Below are positions 1-5,120 of a stretch of DNA of 6,238 nt, in pieces. The stretch's first letter is position 1. Each line of letters begins with the position of its first letter. Location: contig CAJYHH010000239.1 of the NCBI GenBank assembly GCA_913773825.1, positions 1 to 6,238 on the forward strand, given 5' to 3'. Made by a program: the position numbers and the translations under genes. The notes under the pieces are model-generated. The model ran no database searches. It was not told the origin of the DNA and saw nothing but the letters and a program-made list of their open reading frames with translations. The stretch comes from Candidatus Sericytochromatia bacterium (GTDB taxonomy: Bacteria > Cyanobacteriota > Sericytochromatia > UBA7694).

Positions 1-842
1 GCTCTGAATAACCAGCCCTCGATAAATTGCGGAAACAGATCCGTCAGCTCTTGGCTAAAAGCCCATCCCTCCTTCACGGAGCCCTCAGAATCCGAAACAG
101 TCATCGCCAACCGCGCCAGAGGTGCCAGCAGATTATGGTAAAGACGCTGCTGAAGGGGAGCACCGCTCTTGAAAAAAAGGTCACGGGCCTGCTTGAAAGC
201 CTCTAGAGCCGAGGTTTCATCACCGAGCTTCAACTCAGTCCGGCCGAGATGATAGTAATGCAGACAGCGCTCGAAAGGGTCCGTTAATTCAGCCAGGTCC
301 TTGAGCAGTAAAGCCTTGTCATAGATGTATTTGTTCGATGAATAGTGAGGTGAGTGGTGGACGATCAAATCGGAACATTCAAGTGCATAAAGCTGCTTTT
401 TGTCGTGGGCGGGCCACTCATGAACCCGCCCTTTGAAGCGAATCCCAAGATGATTGGGAAAGAGCCCACGCACATATTGAGTCTGCTCTCCTGGTGTCAG
501 CAGCCGAAATAACAAGACAAGCGGCGTAAGTGAATCCCGTTCACAGAGCTTCTGGGGAATCAGCTTGCAGCTCTCGGGACTGAGTGCCTCATCTCCATTT
601 AGAATCAGAATCCAATCTTGCGTGGCTTGGTCTAAGGCCGCGTTGCGCGCAGCGCTATAATCATCACACCAATCAAAGAAAAAAATGCGATCCGTAAACT
701 TACGAGCGATCTCGACGGTCTGATCCGTGGAGCCCGTATCTACAACCACAATTTCGTCAGCTATCTCTTTAACAGAATTCAAGCACTTTTCGAGACATCT
801 GGCCTCATTTTTAACAATTAGACAGACAGATAGGGTCGGCAT
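1..842 (-). CDS. Family 2 glycosyltransferase with C-terminal TPR-like region (partial, 3' end outside window)
   Basis: The 280 complete codons read from an ATG at 842 show a GT-A glycosyltransferase of family 2, of the SunS/beta-4-glucosyltransferase-like type. Such enzymes transfer a sugar from a nucleotide-sugar donor to a glycan, lipid or peptide; the acceptor cannot be told here. Visible motifs are the N-terminal strand LSVCLIVKNEA (residues 4-14), VVVDTGSTDQT (32-42, nucleotide binding), FDWCDDYSAARNAAL (56-70), the metal-site region DWILILNGDE (76-85) and GRVHEWP (138-144). From about residue 165 the protein is helical and TPR-like (for example YYHLGRTELKLGDETSALEAF, within 196-216). 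The metal site is NGD where DxD is usual, so the first Asp is an Asn. No signal peptide or membrane segment is seen, so it is probably cytoplasmic. The ATG has GAGG at 849-852, six bases away; a GTG four codons upstream is a less likely start. It is divergent from the NHL gene. Confidence 0.9.
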   Translation of the reverse strand, partial: MPTLSVCLIVKNEARCLEKCLNSVKEIADEIVVVDTGSTDQTVEIARKFTDRIFFFDWCDDYSAARNAALDQATQDWILILNGDEALSPESCKLIPQKLCERDSLTPLVLLFRLLTPGEQTQYVRGLFPNHLGIRFKGRVHEWPAHDKKQLYALECSDLIVHHSPHYSSNKYIYDKALLLKDLAELTDPFERCLHYYHLGRTELKLGDETSALEAFKQARDLFFKSGAPLQQRLYHNLLAPLARLAMTVSDSEGSVKEGWAFSQELTDLFPQFIEGWLFR

Positions 843-877
843 TGCCAGCCTCACGCAAAAACAAACTCTTTCACAGT

Positions 878-906
878 AGCCTAAACTAAAAAAAATAAAC
901 AATCAA
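878..906 (-). promoter_or_regulatory. Possible promoter of the glycosyltransferase gene
   Basis: On the minus strand TTGATT (906-901) lies 17 bases before TAGGCT (883-878), about 36 bases upstream of the ATG at 842. The -35 is fair and the -10 is poor (TA...T only), so this is a weak call made on position and spacing. Confidence 0.25.
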
Positions 907-923
907 GTTGGGATTATAAATTT

Positions 924-952
924 TTGCTTTTTTCCAGCTCGTATGATATATA
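924..952 (+). promoter_or_regulatory. Probable promoter of the NHL lipoprotein gene (extended -10)
   Basis: TTGCTT (924-929) is followed after 17 bases by TATATA (947-952), preceded by TGA, which makes an extended -10 element (TGn-TATATA). Transcription would start near 959 and leave a leader of roughly 90 bases before the GTG at 1052. The 9-mer TATGATATA here (942-950) recurs in the probable atpE promoter (6109-6117). The rest of the 843-1051 intergenic region is AT-rich, and I see no RNA gene or other structure in it. Confidence 0.4.
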
Positions 953-1051
953 TGCAAAATAAAGGTATCGCTTGGGTCTAAAGACATAAAAACATTAGAA
1001 CGCAAAACCAAATTTGCATTAGGCCATTCAGGCTCATCAAAGATCAGGCTC

Positions 1052-2635
1052 GTGGTCATAATCTGCCTTGTCCTGGAGGCCTGCCACAGCAAACCTAACA
1101 GTACACATCCCCAGACTTCCATCACAAAACCAATGCCCTTGGCAAGCGTTTCCACGCCAGCGCCGCTTATGCCATCACCGGTAAAACCTTCACTCTCTCC
1201 CACAATTTCACCTGTGCCATCCCTCTGGGCTCAGGCGCCAGAGCGACTGGTAGAGCTCGTGTTGTCTCCCCCACTGTATCGTTTCTCGAATACGAACCGA
1301 ACGCTCCTGCCCGCGGTGCTGGGCCAGACTCAGGAAGGCCGGTATATTCCTCTGACCCCAGAGTCGCTGAACTGGAGCTTTGAGGTGCCTGGGCTTTTTC
1401 GCATCGAGCCATCCGGCGTCATTTTCGCGTTAGCCACGAGAGGACAATCGATGGTAAGAGTCAAGCACCTACCAACGGGTTTGAGTGCAAAATCCCAACT
1501 CATTATAGATGGCATAGCCGGTGAGGGCGGCAGCTCTTCAAGCAGTGGAAGCTCCGGTAAGGGTGGGCAAATAGATCCTCCTAAGGTCCCATTGAACTGT
1601 CTGCAATCAGGCACCTGCCCAAACTCAATTATCGCAGGTACCGGTATAGCGGGAAACAGAGAGGAAAATGAGAACGGCGAGGTCGATGAACGAAGTGTAT
1701 TGCCTCCGCTTGCGCTTCGTTCCGGGCTCAACGAACCCCGTGGACTGGCTCTGGATGCGGCAGGCAATCTTTATATCGCCGATACATTGAACCATCGCGT
1801 GCGTAAAATCGATCTGGCGTCTGGCGAGATTTTCACTTCAATGGGAACCGGCACAGCAGGTAACCAGGGTGAAGGTTTACCCGGCTATCAAGCTCAGCTA
1901 GATTTTCCTTACGGCCTGGCTGTCGATACATATCGTAACGTTTTTGTTGCTGATCAACTAAACAACAGAATTTGTAGAATAGATTATCCACTTGGCCGCG
2001 TCCTAAGAGTCGCGGGAAGTCTCGCTTTTGGCTTTGCTGGCGACGGAGAAAATTCTCTTAACGCACAGATGAAGTATCCGCGCGATGTCGCATTCGATAG
2101 CAGAGGAAATCTCTATATCGCGGATACGCTCAACAACCGAATCCGCAAGATAGATGCAACGACAGAAGAAATCTCGACAATCGCCGGAACCGGCATGGCC
2201 GGAGCTCAAGGGGATGGTAGCAATGCCTTGCAAGCACAACTAAATCTACCTAGTGGTTTGGCTATGGGTCAAGGCGACCAGCTCTATATTGCAGATAGTG
2301 GAAATCACAAAATCCGCAGGTTGAACTTGAACACAGGTGTCATTACAACCTTTGCCGGGATAGGTATTCCGGGGAGCAGCGGTAATGGTGGACCTGCCTT
2401 AAGCGCGACCTTTAATGAACCTTATGATGTAGCAGTTGATAGCCAAGGCCATGTATTTATCGCAGATACTTACAACAACCAACTCCGCTGGATTGACGCT
2501 GAAACTGGCACAATTTGGCTCTTGCTAGGCGAAACTATATTGCAGGCCCCTTTTGGCGTAGCTATTGGACCATCACGTGAGATCTATGTTTCAGATACTT
2601 TGCATCACGTTGTCCGTAAGCTACCGGCGCGCTAA
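1052..2635 (+). CDS. Putative lipoprotein with Ig-like domain and six-bladed NHL beta-propeller
   Basis: This 527-residue protein is probably exported and lipid-anchored. The start is GTG, followed by a short hydrophobic stretch ending in LEAC (Cys11), a tolerable lipobox. Residues 12-60 are a Ser/Thr/Pro-rich linker. Residues about 62-152 look like a bacterial Ig-like (Big2-type) domain. A Ser/Gly-rich linker (155-172) and a CX5C pair (Cys183, Cys189) follow. Six NHL repeats begin near residues 226, 283, 340, 397, 454 and 497, with cores such as GNLYIADTLNNRIRKID; the first five are spaced exactly 57 residues apart and separated by AGTGxAG-type glycine loops. NHL propellers usually bind proteins, glycans or other ligands, and enzymatic roles are rare, so the ligand is unknown. 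The ribosome binding site is weak (CAGG at 1045-1048, three bases before GTG). The frame is open back to 989 without a standard start. The fold is certain, the export route likely, and the function not known. Confidence 0.9.
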   Translation: MVIICLVLEACHSKPNSTHPQTSITKPMPLASVSTPAPLMPSPVKPSLSPTISPVPSLWAQAPERLVELVLSPPLYRFSNTNRTLLPAVLGQTQEGRYIPLTPESLNWSFEVPGLFRIEPSGVIFALATRGQSMVRVKHLPTGLSAKSQLIIDGIAGEGGSSSSSGSSGKGGQIDPPKVPLNCLQSGTCPNSIIAGTGIAGNREENENGEVDERSVLPPLALRSGLNEPRGLALDAAGNLYIADTLNHRVRKIDLASGEIFTSMGTGTAGNQGEGLPGYQAQLDFPYGLAVDTYRNVFVADQLNNRICRIDYPLGRVLRVAGSLAFGFAGDGENSLNAQMKYPRDVAFDSRGNLYIADTLNNRIRKIDATTEEISTIAGTGMAGAQGDGSNALQAQLNLPSGLAMGQGDQLYIADSGNHKIRRLNLNTGVITTFAGIGIPGSSGNGGPALSATFNEPYDVAVDSQGHVFIADTYNNQLRWIDAETGTIWLLLGETILQAPFGVAIGPSREIYVSDTLHHVVRKLPAR

Positions 2636-2644
2636 GTGGCTATA

Positions 2645-2670
2645 AAAAATCAACCCGCTTTGCGATTTTT
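2645..2670. terminator. Probable bidirectional terminator between convergent genes
   Basis: AAAAATC (2645-2651) and GATTTTT (2664-2670) form a 7-bp inverted repeat around a 12-base loop, so either strand ends in a run of T. It lies in the 14-bp gap and overlaps the last codons of the minus-strand csbD-like gene (stop at 2652-2650). The stem is AT-rich, so it is weaker than a classic GC-rich terminator. Confidence 0.45.
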
Positions 2671-2946
2671 GATCACGTCTACAACCGCCGTGTTAGTCGA
2701 TGCCACATGATCGGCGCTCTGGGCGCTGGCGGGATTAGTCATGCCCGTCCAGTGTTCGTTAAAAAAGCGCGAGAGTTCCTGTTCAGCCACGTCACGAGTA
2801 TAACCGTAGCGCTCTTGCAGCATTCCGATCAGAATCTCACGATTGCCTTCTGATTGATTTACATCGTCATGAGTCAGTTCACCAAAGCGCTTTTTGAGTC
2901 CACCAGCAACCTGATCCCACTTACCTTTGAGTTCAGACAAATCCAT
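2650..2946 (-). CDS. CsbD family stress-response protein
   Basis: This 98-residue protein matches the CsbD family (Bacillus CsbD, E. coli YjbJ). These are small, soluble, abundant proteins induced by general stress or stationary phase, with unknown biochemical role. The family signature covers residues 1-63: LKGKWDQVAGGLKKRFGEL (6-24), then DDVNQSEGNRE (27-37), then the LQERYGYTRDVAEQEL stretch (43-58). Family members are often 60-70 residues; this one adds a tail of about 35 residues that is Ala/Ser/Thr-rich and then basic (VIKNRKAG). The ATG at 2946 has an excellent Shine-Dalgarno, GGGAGG, six bases upstream, which fixes the start. The gene stands alone and converges on the NHL gene. No clear sigma-factor motif is seen upstream, so stress control is inferred from the family only. 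Confidence 0.9.
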   Translation of the reverse strand: MDLSELKGKWDQVAGGLKKRFGELTHDDVNQSEGNREILIGMLQERYGYTRDVAEQELSRFFNEHWTGMTNPASAQSADHVASTNTAVVDVIKNRKAG

Positions 2947-2959
2947 AGGGAGCCTCCCT
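2947..2959 (-). promoter_or_regulatory. Ribosome binding site of the csbD-like gene inside an inverted repeat
   Basis: On the minus strand the leader reads AGGGAGGCTCCCT directly before ATG. GGGAGG is a near-ideal Shine-Dalgarno, but the 13 bases are also a perfect 6-bp inverted repeat around one base. A 4-bp AGGG/CCCT hairpin with a 5-base loop could form and partly cover the site. Confidence 0.5.
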
Positions 2960-2968
2960 GTATCAGAT

Positions 2969-2976
2969 GTTTAAAT
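2969..2976 (-). repeat. ATTTAAAC motif, copy 1 (upstream of csbD-like gene)
   Basis: The minus strand reads ATTTAAAC, 23 bases upstream of the csbD-like ATG, followed after one base by TCTGATAC. The same octamer recurs at 5074-5081, 6145-6152 and 6156-6163 and nowhere within a gene. Its role is unknown; it could be an operator or an AT-rich promoter element. Confidence 0.4.
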
Positions 2977-3138
2977 CCAGACTATCAGAGCCAGAATTAA
3001 AAGGGTGTTAAAGCTCAGTAAGCCTTTTATTTTAGTGATTTGAAAAACGACATAGGCGCCACTCTGAGCAAGCTAAAGATTATCTCTTAAGATTGTCATT
3101 TGATCGCGATTTCGCGCATCGCCCAGAACCCGCTTCAA

Positions 3139-3147
3139 TGTTATTCT
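3139..3147 (+). promoter_or_regulatory. Possible extended -10 promoter of the deoxyribosyltransferase-like gene
   Basis: TGT-TATTCT is an extended -10 element with four of six consensus bases. It would start transcription near 3154, just ahead of the ribosome binding site. No convincing -35 is present at the right distance; TTGTCA at 3093-3098 is too far upstream. The remainder of 2977-3138 shows only a small CGCG-ATTT-CGCG hairpin (3105-3116). Confidence 0.3.
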
Positions 3148-3157
3148 GAAGACAACA

Positions 3158-3163
3158 AAGGAG
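3158..3163 (+). promoter_or_regulatory. Strong ribosome binding site for the deoxyribosyltransferase-like gene
   Basis: AAGGAG lies seven bases before the ATG at 3171 and fixes that start. The nearer ATG at 3164 is out of frame and too close to the site to be used. Confidence 0.8.
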
Positions 3164-3170
3164 ATGCCCG

Positions 3171-3659
3171 ATGGCCCAAGTAATCAAACCGCCTCAAGCT
3201 ATACCTGCAGATCGTGATGCGCCCATGATTTTTCTTGCTGGCAGCATCGATATGGGACGTGCAGAACCCTGGCAGCGTCAGGTCGAAGCTGTACTGGCCG
3301 ACGAAAACGTGATCTTACTCAACCCCCGTCGTGATGACTGGGACAACTCCTGGCTGCCAACCATTCAGAATCCCCAATTCCGTCAACAGGTTGAATGGGA
3401 ACTCGACGGGCTTGAAAAAGCCGATCTGATTCTGGTCTACTTTGCTCCCGCCACCCAAGCCCCAGTCAGCCTGTTAGAAATGGGCCTGTTTGCTCGCAGT
3501 GGCAAAATGATGATTGCCTGCCCACGTGGTTATTGGCGTCGTGGCAATGTTGAAGTCGTCAGCAAACGCTTTGACATCCCGCTGCATCCAGATTTAGAAA
3601 CCGCGCTCTTAGTGATGCGCCGCTGGATTCAAGAGCACAACCGTCCCAAAACCGTTTAG
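3171..3659 (+). CDS. Nucleoside 2-deoxyribosyltransferase-like protein
   Basis: This 162-residue protein resembles the nucleoside 2-deoxyribosyltransferase-like family (Pfam Nuc_deoxyri_tr2 type). The broader superfamily cleaves or exchanges the N-glycosidic bond of nucleosides or nucleotides through a covalent deoxyribosyl- or ribosyl-glutamate. Visible elements are the first strand and loop MIFLAGSIDMG (19-29), a conserved Trp34, NPRRDDWD (51-58), FRQQVEWELDGLEKADLIL (70-88), and SLLEMGLF (100-107), in which Glu103 sits where the nucleophile is expected. PRGYWRRGNVEVV (118-130) follows. Length is normal for the family, and no signal peptide is seen, so it is probably cytoplasmic. The actual substrate of this branch is not known; a base exchange or nucleotide-clearing role is inference. 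The gene is monocistronic and ends 25 bp from the convergent nucleotidyltransferase fusion. Confidence 0.85.
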   Translation: MAQVIKPPQAIPADRDAPMIFLAGSIDMGRAEPWQRQVEAVLADENVILLNPRRDDWDNSWLPTIQNPQFRQQVEWELDGLEKADLILVYFAPATQAPVSLLEMGLFARSGKMMIACPRGYWRRGNVEVVSKRFDIPLHPDLETALLVMRRWIQEHNRPKTV

Positions 3660-3684
3660 CTCAGGCCAGTTTTAGATTAAGCCT

Positions 3685-4998
3685 TCAGCTCGGCAAAGGA
3701 TAAACAACCTGCTGTTGAATATAACGGGCAACAGCAGGATCTAACTGGCTTTGCCAACCGGTCTGCCCTGCAGCTAAAGCTTCGCGCACACTTGACGAGG
3801 CCTCCGGTCTTGCTAGTTCTAAAAACTGAATTCGATCTTGCCACTTGGCAGATCGCGCTTTAGCCTGTTCAGGAAAGTCCAGCTCTGTTTCACGACCACA
3901 GACCCACAAACGCGTTGAATCAGCAAACAGTCGCCTTAAACCTTCATCTATACCACCGTCTAAAGCCTGATAATAACGACTTAAAAACACCCGCCGGTAT
4001 AGGTCTTCACCGCAGACAAAATCCACTTGCGCCGCCTGAGCACGCTCACTAAACAGTTCACGGGTCTGATACAGAGCCGGCGTTAAAGTCAGAGCAATTG
4101 GCCAGGGTGAGGCCAAAGCCAACATACACAGTCGATGGGCCAGATTTTCACGTGAGCCTAGCGCTTTGTCAGCATTACTCAGACTGAGTTCAATGACCGG
4201 TAATAAATCTGGATCATGAGCCAAGACCTGATCGGGCATTGCCAGATGAGCTCGGGTAACAGGGTTAAACGAGCCTTTATGCAGCAATAAACGCCGACCC
4301 CGCAAAAGATCCAGATAACGAACAGGCTTTAACTGTCCCTGTTCGGGCTGAAGCAAGACCAGCGGACTCGCCCCGGATAAAAGTAAATCAATGGCTTCTA
4401 AGGCGCATGTATAAGATCTGGCTTCAGAACGTGATTTACTCTCTGGCTCCCAGCTTTGCCAGACATCAATTTCAAGCGCCAGCCCAAGCTGATCTGAAAG
4501 CACGTTGAGTAAAGGTTCAGGCTTAAACGTTTGAGCAACTAACTGAGTTAAGAGCCTGACACCCAACTCTCCCAGACTCAACTGCTGAGCCAGACGCTCG
4601 GGTTCACAACAGCGCAGATGCAGACTTAAACCTCGTCCATCACGTGTGGCTAAAGCCAACCAGGCATGATCATCACCCTGCTGTAAAGGACTGGCGAGCG
4701 CGCCACTTATCGCCAGTGAGTAAAAATGTGTAAGTTCTGGAGCAGACTGCAGATTGCTGAGAGCCCAATGCTCAACAGTCTGGCGCGCAACTGAACGAGA
4801 CTGAGTTCCATAAAGCAGATCCTGGGCACGGCGAGCATAAGAGCTGCGACCCGCCCAGAGTGTCGCAGAAGCTCCAGGTTCACTCTGGATCAAAGCCTGA
4901 ATCCAGCTGCCTGTTCCAACTTCTTCAATCACCCCGATCCAGGGAGAAACATGAAGCCTGGCCAAGCCTTCGCTTAAAGCCGCAATCCGCTGCTGCAT
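3685..4998 (-). CDS. CinA/PncC-like domain fused to NMNAT/NadD-type nucleotidyltransferase
   Basis: Residue numbers count from an alternative ATG at 5025 (446 aa). I prefer the ATG at 4998 (Met10, 437 aa) because GAGG lies five bases before it, while nothing like a ribosome site precedes 5025. Residues about 30-165 follow the CinA C-terminal/NMN deamidase pattern: EVGTGSW (35-41) replaces the usual ESCTGG, YARRAQDLL (63-71) replaces the YSNxxK region, and LAISGALASP (104-113) replaces TGIAGP. The probable catalytic signature is therefore altered. Residues about 245-446 form a nucleotidyltransferase of the NadD/NMNAT/PPAT superfamily: KGSFNPVTRAHL (250-261) is the (H/T)xGH-type nucleotide site with TRAH, and SSSVREALAAG (410-420) is the ISSTxxR-like motif. 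In NAD metabolism PncC converts NMN to NaMN and NadD adenylylates it, so the pairing is suggestive. Substrate and deamidase activity are not shown. A cytidylyltransferase-type reaction remains possible. Confidence 0.8.
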   Translation of the reverse strand: MQQRIAALSEGLARLHVSPWIGVIEEVGTGSWIQALIQSEPGASATLWAGRSSYARRAQDLLYGTQSRSVARQTVEHWALSNLQSAPELTHFYSLAISGALASPLQQGDDHAWLALATRDGRGLSLHLRCCEPERLAQQLSLGELGVRLLTQLVAQTFKPEPLLNVLSDQLGLALEIDVWQSWEPESKSRSEARSYTCALEAIDLLLSGASPLVLLQPEQGQLKPVRYLDLLRGRRLLLHKGSFNPVTRAHLAMPDQVLAHDPDLLPVIELSLSNADKALGSRENLAHRLCMLALASPWPIALTLTPALYQTRELFSERAQAAQVDFVCGEDLYRRVFLSRYYQALDGGIDEGLRRLFADSTRLWVCGRETELDFPEQAKARSAKWQDRIQFLELARPEASSSVREALAAGQTGWQSQLDPAVARYIQQQVVYPLPS

Positions 4999-5003
4999 AA
5001 ACA

Positions 5004-5007
5004 CCTC
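5004..5007 (-). promoter_or_regulatory. Ribosome binding site favouring the 4998 start of the fusion gene
   Basis: The minus strand reads GTGAGGTGTTTATG. GAGG sits five bases before the ATG at 4998, whereas the in-frame ATG at 5025 is preceded by AGCAGTTTTGA, with no purine-rich site at the right distance. This decides the start, shortening the protein by nine residues. Confidence 0.6.
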
Positions 5008-5059
5008 ACTCTTTTTGTAGACCATTCAAAACTGCTCAAAATATCAGTTCAACGGGCTC

Positions 5060-5068
5060 ATTGTAACA
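5060..5068 (-). promoter_or_regulatory. Probable extended -10 promoter of the CinA-nucleotidyltransferase gene
   Basis: The minus strand reads TGT-TACAAT (5068-5060), five of six bases of the -10 consensus with an upstream TG. Transcription would begin near 5053, leaving about 55 bases before the start at 4998, enough to hold its GAGG ribosome site. No good -35 is present 17 bases upstream. Confidence 0.5.
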
Positions 5069-5073
5069 GGGTC

Positions 5074-5081
5074 ATTTAAAC
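5074..5081 (+). repeat. ATTTAAAC motif, copy 2 (between divergent genes)
   Basis: The octamer lies between the arms of the 12-bp inverted repeat and shares the 9-mer CATTTAAAC with the copy at 6144-6152. TCTGATAC follows at 5092-5099, as it also does close to the csbD-side copy. It could act on either divergent promoter. Confidence 0.4.
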
Positions 5082-5105
5082 GAGTGATCGGTCTGATACC
5101 GGGCC

Positions 5106-5114
5106 TGTTACAAT
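5106..5114 (+). promoter_or_regulatory. Probable extended -10 promoter of ftcD, predicting a leaderless mRNA
   Basis: TGT-TACAAT ends seven bases before the ATG at 5121, so the expected transcription start falls on or next to the A of the start codon. No Shine-Dalgarno sequence is present between 5100 and 5120, which agrees with a leaderless transcript. A -35 match is not seen; the extended TG would have to compensate. Confidence 0.5.
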
Positions 5115-5120
5115 GCCGAT

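Larger units (their letters stand above)
5059..5115. repeat. Perfect 12-bp inverted repeat between divergent genes
   Basis: CATTGTAACAGG (5059-5070) and CCTGTTACAATG (5104-5115) are perfect reverse complements separated by 33 bases. Each arm read outward contains TGTTACAAT, an extended -10 element, so the repeat equals two copies of one promoter core facing away from each other. It could equally be a paired operator for a dimeric regulator controlling both genes. Confidence 0.85.

Noticed and set aside
886..1203. Minus-strand open frame of 105 codons across the NHL gene start
   Set aside because: It overlaps the AT-rich intergenic region and the NHL N-terminus, shows no recognisable motif and has no ribosome site; it is a shadow of the plus-strand gene.
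1330..1767. Minus-strand open frame of 145 codons inside the NHL gene
   Set aside because: It is antisense to clearly coding Ig-like and NHL sequence, and its Ser/Pro-rich composition is the expected complement of that coding strand.
1727..2635. NHL repeats as a possible DNA tandem repeat or CRISPR-like array
   Set aside because: The periodicity is at protein level; synonymous and conservative differences make the DNA copies clearly different, and there are no spacers.
2999..3028. AAAAGG...CCTTTT inverted repeat followed by T-rich sequence, terminator-like
   Set aside because: The stem is only 6 bp with an 18-base loop, and no plus-strand gene ends before it, since the NHL gene already has a terminator near 2650.
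3105..3116. CGCG-ATTT-CGCG hairpin upstream of the deoxyribosyltransferase-like gene
   Set aside because: A 4-bp stem is common by chance and no T-run or second copy supports a regulatory role.
3660..3684. Possible terminator between the convergent genes (AGGC...GCCT)
   Set aside because: Only four pairs are perfect, with a long loop and no clear T-run on either strand.
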